Shown here piece after piece: positions 58,630-64,000 of a DNA stretch of 64,000 bases. The DNA lies in NCBI GenBank assembly GCA_014904985.1, contig MU129065.1, positions 32,077 through 96,076 of the forward strand, written 5' to 3'. Position 1 is the stretch's first letter. Each line of letters starts with the position of its first letter. This DNA comes from Hydnum rufescens UP504 (taxonomy: Eukaryota; Basidiomycota; Agaricomycetes; Cantharellales; Hydnaceae). The position numbers were made by a program, and so were the translations under genes. The notes under the pieces are model-generated. The model was not told the DNA's origin. It was given only the letters and a program-made list of their open reading frames with translations, and did no database searches.

Positions 58630-59130
58630 GGAGGACAACAAGAGTGGGAGGGATGACGGGAGTGGGAGGGATGATGGGAGTGGGAGGAACAATGGGAGTG
58701 GGAGGAACAATGGGAGTGGGAGGAACAATGGGAGTGGGAGGAACAATGGGAGTGGGAGGAACAACAGGTGTGGGAGGAACAACGGGTGTGGGAGGAACAA
58801 TGGGAGCAGGAGGAACAATGGGTGTGGGAGGAACAATGGATGTGGGAGGAACAATGGGAGCAGGAGGAACAACAGGTGAGGGAGAAACAACGGGTGAGGG
58901 AGAAACAATGGGTGAGGGAGGAACAACGGGTGAGGGAGGAACAATGGGTGAGGGAGGAATGACAGGTGAGGGGGAAACGATGGGTGAGGGAGGAACGACA
59001 GGTGAGGGAGGAACGACAGGTGAGGGAGGAACGACAGGTGAGGAGGAACGATGGGTGAGGGAGGAATGACGGGAGCAAGAGGGGCAACAGGAGCAAGAGG
59101 GACGATGGGAGCAGGAGCGGGAGTGGGAGG
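58630..59130. repeat. 18-bp minisatellite (PPSPVV type) beside the Ulp1-like gene
   Basis: About 26 units of gtgggaggaacaatggga type encode PPTPIV or PPSPVV on the minus strand. One unit near 59045 lacks a G, shifting the frame that continues from the protease C-terminus. Confidence 0.88.
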
Positions 59131-59169
59131 GACAGTGGGAGTGGGAGGGACAGCAGGAGCACAAGGGAC

Positions 59170-60442
59170 AGCGGGAGCAGGAAGGGTGACAATAGGAAGC
59201 AGAGGCAGACTATCAACTGAGATGGAGCTGAACTTCATCTCCATTGCAGATTGCTCTCCAGCATCCACAGTGTTCAGACAGCTCCCATGACGAGAGGACT
59301 CAGCATCCAACCATGAATCCTCTCGTTGAACAGATGAGGGGGCAATGGAGGTCATGTCAGCAGGAATGTAATTGGACTCATTGGGGAGGATGAGAGCTGG
59401 AGGCCTGCAAGATGGAAAAATTGATTCCAATACAGAATCATGTTGACGGGGATAGTCAATGACCCCTTGAATTGTGTCAACTGTAAACTGAACCCTTGCC
59501 GCAACAACCTCAGTTGGGCAGAGAACCTTCCAAGGCTGAATCCCAGCACAGTTACGAAGGTTGGCCATAACCAAAACCCCACAGTCTATGACTCCTGTCT
59601 GCTGTGGAGACTAAGTAACCATGGTCAGAAAAGAACTAGTGACAAAAGATCTCACTCACAGTCTCCTCAGACCCAACAAAAGTCCATGCCTCAAGGTCAA
59701 AAGAACATGACTTGTGGGCAGCGAGGTCTGCCAAGTATTTGGCCACAATCATCTTAATAAATTCGAAGTTGGGAAGCCAAAATATTGAGTCCAGGTATGT
59801 GACAATGCATCTCTTGAAATCAATAGAGACAACTGCCCAGTGGTTCTGGGATCCGAGATGGATTGGCATGACAATTCACTCCATGTACATAAAGACGGGA
59901 TGACAAAGATTTTTGTGCCATGATGCCACTTTGGTGAAACCATCATGCAAGTGTGAGAAGAAAAAAGTGTTGAAGACATGGACAGTAGGGCAAGCAAACA
60001 TCTTCAGCACATCAATATACGAGTTGATGGCATCATCATTGACCTGACTGACTTGAAGCATACTGAGACCTTCAGGAGAAGGGAGGTGGTGAGGCCATGG
60101 CTTCTGCCCATACTTCCTGTTGGCAACATTCTGAATCTGAGCCAGGAAAAGGGTTGTTAAATTCAGCTGCACTGAAAAGTTTGAAAGCCACTTACACTCA
60201 TTAGGACTATCTGGGGCAGATCTGAATAAAGATGGCAGGCCGCGAGGTCCCCAAGAGCCAAAGTCGTGAGCAATGGATCCAGCGGAGGATTGACCTGTGC
60301 TGATTCTAGTGCACCAGGCACATTTGGATTCAGAAGTGGGAAAGTAGAGGGAGGAAAACTTCAAGCACAGAAGAAGGGGCCCAGACCCAAGAACTTTGCC
60401 ACCACTTTGTAGGACTTCATCATAAGTGGTATGAAAGGGCAT
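59170..60442 (-). pseudogene. Ulp1/C48-type cysteine protease of the third KDZ element
   Basis: Ulp1-like enzymes cleave SUMO-type conjugates; KDZ elements are reported to carry such proteases (established knowledge, from memory). Minus-strand exons: QVNDDAINSYIDVLKMFACP, VHVFNTFFFSHLHDGF, then LGSQNHWAVVSIDFKRCIVT (catalytic His, about 59840), YLDSIFW (catalytic Asp, about 59790), and after an intron QTGVIDCGVLVMANLRN (oxyanion Gln at 59599, catalytic Cys at 59581-59583). The H-D-Q-C set and spacing fit the family. The C-terminus is Pro/Val-rich and enters the minisatellite, where a 1-bp loss breaks the frame. The protease frame overlaps the end of the E-like ORF at 60361-60442, so fusion or read-through in the ancestor is possible. 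Confidence 0.7.
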
Positions 60443-61650
60443 TGGGGGGTTGCAGCCATCAAGGTTTCGAGAAGCGCCTGCTCTTCATAGCATAGCTTCC
60501 GTCCCCATCCCCTGGATTGGGAGTAGTCCCCTGGGTAGCCATGACTAGGGGCCGAGAACCAAGGGAAAGGATGTTCAACAGGGGGGACATACTCCACTGA
60601 TATGGGGAGGAAATTATCCCCAGGTGCGGGTGTGACATTTGTCGGGTTCTCCCAAGGTATCTTCGCGCAACCCACCCTGTCCCAAACTGTCTCCAACCAT
60701 GGTACAAAAACTGAGACAACAAACACAGGAACTCCATCTCGCTCTAATCCCCTGATGACCCCAAAGACACAAGAGTCCTCCATGTCATCCTCACAGAAGA
60801 CAGCACCAATAAGTTTGTTATCTACCCCAAAATGGGGACAAGGCATCCCGACTTCTTGCGAGAGGCAGGCAACAAACTTGCGCATCAACCATTGCGCATA
60901 TCCTCGACACAAGTAACCATACTGAAGGAATATCTCCACATCCACCATAATTCGCACTTTGGTGACATATGAGTATTTAAAATGATATTGGACATCACCG
61001 CCATGATGCTTGCACGATGGGAGAGGAACAGGGACATGGAGGCCGTTTCTCTGCATCTGGGAGTGCCACCCCCAGGCAAGGGTGCTTGCAGAATGGACAA
61101 AATTGGCCAGAGGATTCAAATATGACTCCTTCAGGTAAAAGCAAGCACCCTGAGGAACCAGGTCATCAGGTCCAGGCATATTTGGATCAGCTGGGTTGCG
61201 ATAAAGGTAAGGGAGGTAGGGGAGATGTTTATTCCACTTCTGAGGGAATCAAGTGAAATCAGAGGGGTGACTAAGCTGAGAGTGACTGTGGAGGGTGTAT
61301 CATTGGTTAAGGGTATCAGGGGACCATGGCCCATTGAGCACCATACTGCCTTCATATGAGGAAAAAGAAGGCTTGGGGTTTGACCAACCATCTGGGAGCT
61401 GATCGATGTACTGGAAGGACCGACGACTGTTGCTGTACGTCAAGCACCAGGGTTGTTGAAAAAAATGTGGCCATTCCGAATTGGAGACTAAGTACATATT
61501 AGCGATAGTGCAACAAGCACAGTAGGACAGAAACGTACTAATCTCGTCTGATATCTCGACTGAGGCAAGGGTGAGCAAGAAGAGGTCTGGATATTCTTTG
61601 ATTGGACAGTGGGTGGTCTTCAACAGCTGTCCTGAGCCCACCCACATCAA
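60361..61650 (-). pseudogene. E-like cargo protein, N-terminal part (third element)
   Basis: Minus-strand exons read PDLFLLTLASVEISDEI, SEWPHFFQQPWCLTYSNSRR, then one long frame from 61179 with GACFYLKESYLNPLANFVHS, YGYLCRGYAQWLMRKFV, CPHFGVDNKLIGAVFCEDD, RDGVPVFVVSVFVPWLETVW, HPFPWFSAPSHGYPGDYSQS and VVAKFLGLGPFF. Its blocks align in order with gene E of the inner element (CRGYAEYV, VFGIDDQQVGAVY, GTPVFGV, LGYPGELD, FLGCGPWP). Function unknown. Confidence 0.55.
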
Positions 61651-61699
61651 GGGTTCTGTGATATCTGCAGTTAAGGTACATAAGACAAGTCATGCGACG

Positions 61700-62340
61700 T
61701 GAGCTGACCCACGTATGCTCAGCAGAAGATTCTAACAACTCCCAGGTAACGAGGAGAGTAGATAAGGAAACCACATTCCATGTTGGAAGTGCCGAACTAA
61801 CAAGTTCTTGATCCTTGCAAGGATGATGCAACACTCCAGAGGGTATCACAGCATCCCCAGCAGGGGGGATCTTGAACCATTGAATCATTGCTACAGCCGA
61901 GTTGCTGACCCTCACGGGGATGATGCAACGCTCCAGAGGGCGTCGCAGCATCCTCAGCAGGGGGGTCATGTATATGGCTTGCGGAAAAAGATGACATAGA
62001 GGTCAGAAATCCCCGAGCACCAGATCCTGTGAATTTCACCTAGCCCATTTTGGGCCTGAATCCCATTTAGATTATGTTTAATCGGTAGAAAGGGGCCTCA
62101 AAATAGCGGTAAAAAACAATTAGTAGGATCCCAACCATACCTCCATCAGCAAGCAGAGATATGGAACTATATGGAACTACTAAGAGATTGCGACGGCAGT
62201 GTAACCTCGTTCCTCGCTTAAACAACAATTTTGGTTCAAAATCATGCAGGAATTCGGGGCTGGTTTAGGGATCGATAAAAATCATTGATGACTAAAGCAA
62301 GCACCAACACTCCCTTTCCCTTTCCTCAAATTTGCCATAA
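61700..62340. other. Intergenic, divergent promoter region
   Basis: It lies between the minus-strand E-like locus and the plus-strand HNH relic. Two similar ~90-bp units (about 61815-61865 and 61910-61965: gatgatgcaacactccagag and gatgatgcaacgctccagag, each followed by cgtcgcagcatcc-type sequence and caggggg) form a direct repeat. Confidence 0.45.
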
Positions 62341-63530
62341 TGGCTACCCTGATTTCCGATCTCGATCTGGCCTACAACCAGATCCTTAGTGCCAGTGGTC
62401 TCTTCATTGTCCAGGACAGTACAGCCAGTGGGCATGTGAAACCCACATCAGTGTTTGTGACAGCATTTCTTTGAGCAATGTTGGAGTGTGCCCCACCAGA
62501 AGGCCGCCAGTATGTCATCAATGTAATCAATATGACAAAAGGGGTCCCCAAGGCACTTCAGTCACTTGCTTCCTTCTGGTTTCATTGGTTCATTATACCT
62601 AGTGTGTAGCCTTGATAACCCATCAGCACATCAGTCAAGTCTTTTGACAACGGGAATAGTGAAGGCACGGGGCACAAGGACTCCGAGTCATTACAGTGCA
62701 GATACTCAAAACTTTGCGGCCCCTGTTGAGGTTGAGCCGGCATCCAGGACCAAAAAATTCGATGATGCTGTGAAATTGCTTGCTCATTCAATTTGTTCAA
62801 ATATGGGTAGCTGATACAGTGATACTAGGTCAAGGAATGGGAAGGCTATCATACATCCATTTACTGGGAAGTGTTGGAAGAATGTGAAACGGACGAACCT
62901 ATCACTCCAGTACAGATTGGTCATATCATCCCCCTCTCCATGAATTCACCAAAGAAAGTTAGTCCATGATCTGTGCCCTCTTGCAACTTCCATGTTAACT
63001 GGACCCTAGGCCACCGATCTTGGCCAGATGTGGGATGTTATTCAAAGCTATGGAGGACTTCAACCTGGCGAGCTCACAGGTGATTGGATTAATGAACCTT
63101 TTAATCACCTGGTATTCGGATACCTTGAGCACTTCACATTTGATACTTTCCGGTGGTCTCTCGTTCCAGATGTAAGCTTTGTCATGGTAGAGCTTATCCA
63201 ACTCTAACAATTTCATCTCAGCCCAAAAATAATCCACCCCTTCCACACCACTATGTAGTCAAAACATTCTCTGGGCGTCGCCCAATTTCAGGAACACCCA
63301 AGGAGGGAACTGCCGTTAAATTGTTGATCATCATAACGAAAATGACACTGAAGACCTGCCCAATCCTCGATTCTTGAGGCTTCACGTGGCAGTCGCCGGA
63401 GTAATCCATATGAGCAGCACCACAGAGTACGTCGAAAACTACCTACGAGATCTTCAAGACACACACATCTTTGCTTCCGATGGGACAACCTTGACTATGC
63501 AATTATTTATGGTTCACTCCCTGGCGAAGG
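62341..63530 (+). pseudogene. HNH_2-type endonuclease-like protein relic
   Basis: Start MATLISDLDLAYNQILSASG at 62341. A TGA at 62472 interrupts FVTAFL-AMLECAPPEGRQ, where Arg fits. After intron-like gaps come GHIIPLSMNSPKK (about 62917; His of the HNH motif), MWDVIQSYGGLQPGELTGDW, INEPFNHLVFGYLEHFTFDT (about 63030-63140), HYVVKTFSGRRPISG and NPRFLRLHVAVAGVIHMSST (about 63365-63430). This is the order of a common basidiomycete HNH_2 family of unknown role. The cysteine/arginine-rich part normally before the first His is not preserved. I consider the copy decayed. Confidence 0.6.
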
Positions 63531-64000
63531 TATGATATTGTTGGCCTTGGCTGTGATAAATAACTGTTCTGAAACATTTCTCATGCACACATGTAGCTCA
63601 TTATGGTGTAACACCATGATTTTTCCTTCATGCTTTGTTAGTTGTGATGATGTTGTACGTGCCATAAGCACATGAAAGAAATTTTATGTTACAATCCCTC
63701 TTCTGTTACTATGCATTATGCTGAAAAAATGGATGTAAACATGCCCTTGGAAAGCTCTGAGAAGCTCTAAGTGATTAATAGCAAGGGACTGTCAGCAACT
63801 TGATGCTCTGCAGCATATTTAAGGGTGATACCGCATCCAGTGTCATCATCAGACCAGGACCCCAGCACCTTGCCTGCAATAAACTGAGGAGATGAGCAGG
63901 AACCTGAAAAAACGTCAATCCCTTTGCTTGAAAGTTCTGTTTGTCTTTTCGGAAGGCAGTTGTAACTGGATATGGTTCAGCATGGTGGCGGTGGAGCACC
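63531..64000. other. Right edge, no assigned gene
   Basis: A minus-strand frame of 74 codons (63775-63999) includes FFQVPAHLLSLLQARCWGPG, which looks protein-like but matches no family I know. It is truncated by the window edge. Confidence 0.3.

Larger units (their letters stand above)
51357..64000. mobile_element. Third KDZ element, left end at 51357, right end not seen
   Basis: The left end reads CAGGCTGGTCAGTCACTT. Its first 12 bp are identical to the inner element's left end, and it lies at nearly the same distance from the transposase stop (269 bp here, 242 bp there). A candidate left duplication is tgcctgat (51349-51356); no second copy was found, so the right border may lie beyond the window and the end given here is only the window edge. 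Just inside are a ttagatataatgca/tgcatttattatatctaa hairpin and a GC-rich palindrome (51440-51520). Contents supported: KDZ-3 and the E-like/Ulp1 locus. The HNH relic at 62.3 kb may or may not belong to it. Confidence 0.6.

Noticed and set aside
7858..62474. TGA reassigned as a sense codon (altered nuclear code or recoding)
   Set aside because: Decay of CGA at CpG explains the pattern, the same loci show CpG loss at sense codons (R to H, W or Q), and some loci also have TAA, TAG and frameshifts.
1..64000. A TET/JBP dioxygenase, known to accompany KDZ elements in basidiomycetes
   Set aside because: I looked for its metal-binding H-x-D and downstream His/Arg motifs in the open frames and found none I could support.
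62041..64000. Right end of the third KDZ element within the window
   Set aside because: I found no copy of the terminal signature followed by tgcctgat; similar words are too short to trust.

Overview
The window is nuclear DNA of a mushroom-forming fungus (Agaricomycetes). The evidence is dense short GT-AG introns, KDZ (Kyakuja-Dileera-Zisupton) transposases with CxC2-like cysteine clusters, FunK1-type kinase relics, a DUF3712/LEA-like relic and an HNH relic of the basidiomycete type. I see no rRNA, no ordinary tRNA, no CRISPR array and no bacterial operon. Almost every locus belongs to, or is broken by, mobile DNA, and most reading frames carry in-frame stops, nearly all TGA.

The main structure is a set of KDZ transposons, two of them nested. 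The outer element (9360-38582) has inverted repeats of about 363 bp and an exact 8-bp target duplication, CATGCATT. It carries the family gene B (10.1-13.7 kb, +), a His-rich ORF (13.7-15.2 kb, +), a KDZ transposase (KDZ-2, -) and a GRF zinc-finger/coiled-coil gene (-). A second element (16379-32039, 15,661 bp) with its own 8-bp duplication, AACTCGAC, sits inside the KDZ-2 coding region. Removing it with one duplication copy joins KDZ-2 (32.05 kb to 16.37 kb) in frame. The inner element carries KDZ-1 (-), a ~122-bp satellite with dimeric order, an unknown minus-strand gene, a large cargo gene E (24.2-28.4 kb, +) and the family gene C (29.2-31.6 kb, +).

A third element starts at 51357 beside KDZ-3 (51.6-57.0 kb, -). 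KDZ-3 is itself interrupted by a 1.59-kb LTR-like insertion with a TGAC duplication. Upstream of it lie an E-like gene and a Ulp1/C48-type protease (57.5-61.7 kb, -). I found no right end for this element in the window. A fourth, eroded element ends at about 3728 and carries family gene A. A, B and C are diverged relatives of one uncharacterised family, each lying in a KDZ element, so they are candidates for a KDZ accessory protein.

The older host DNA (3.7-9.35 kb and 38.6-51.35 kb) is very poor in CpG. It holds FunK1 relics, a DUF3712 relic, an LTR-like remnant, a 1.28-kb hairpin-ended element with a tRNA-Leu-like head, and minisatellites. The right edge (62.3-63.5 kb, +) holds an HNH_2-type pseudogene. 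CpG depletion, CGA-to-TGA stops and CpG transitions between the two outer inverted repeats all point to methylation-driven decay of repeats.
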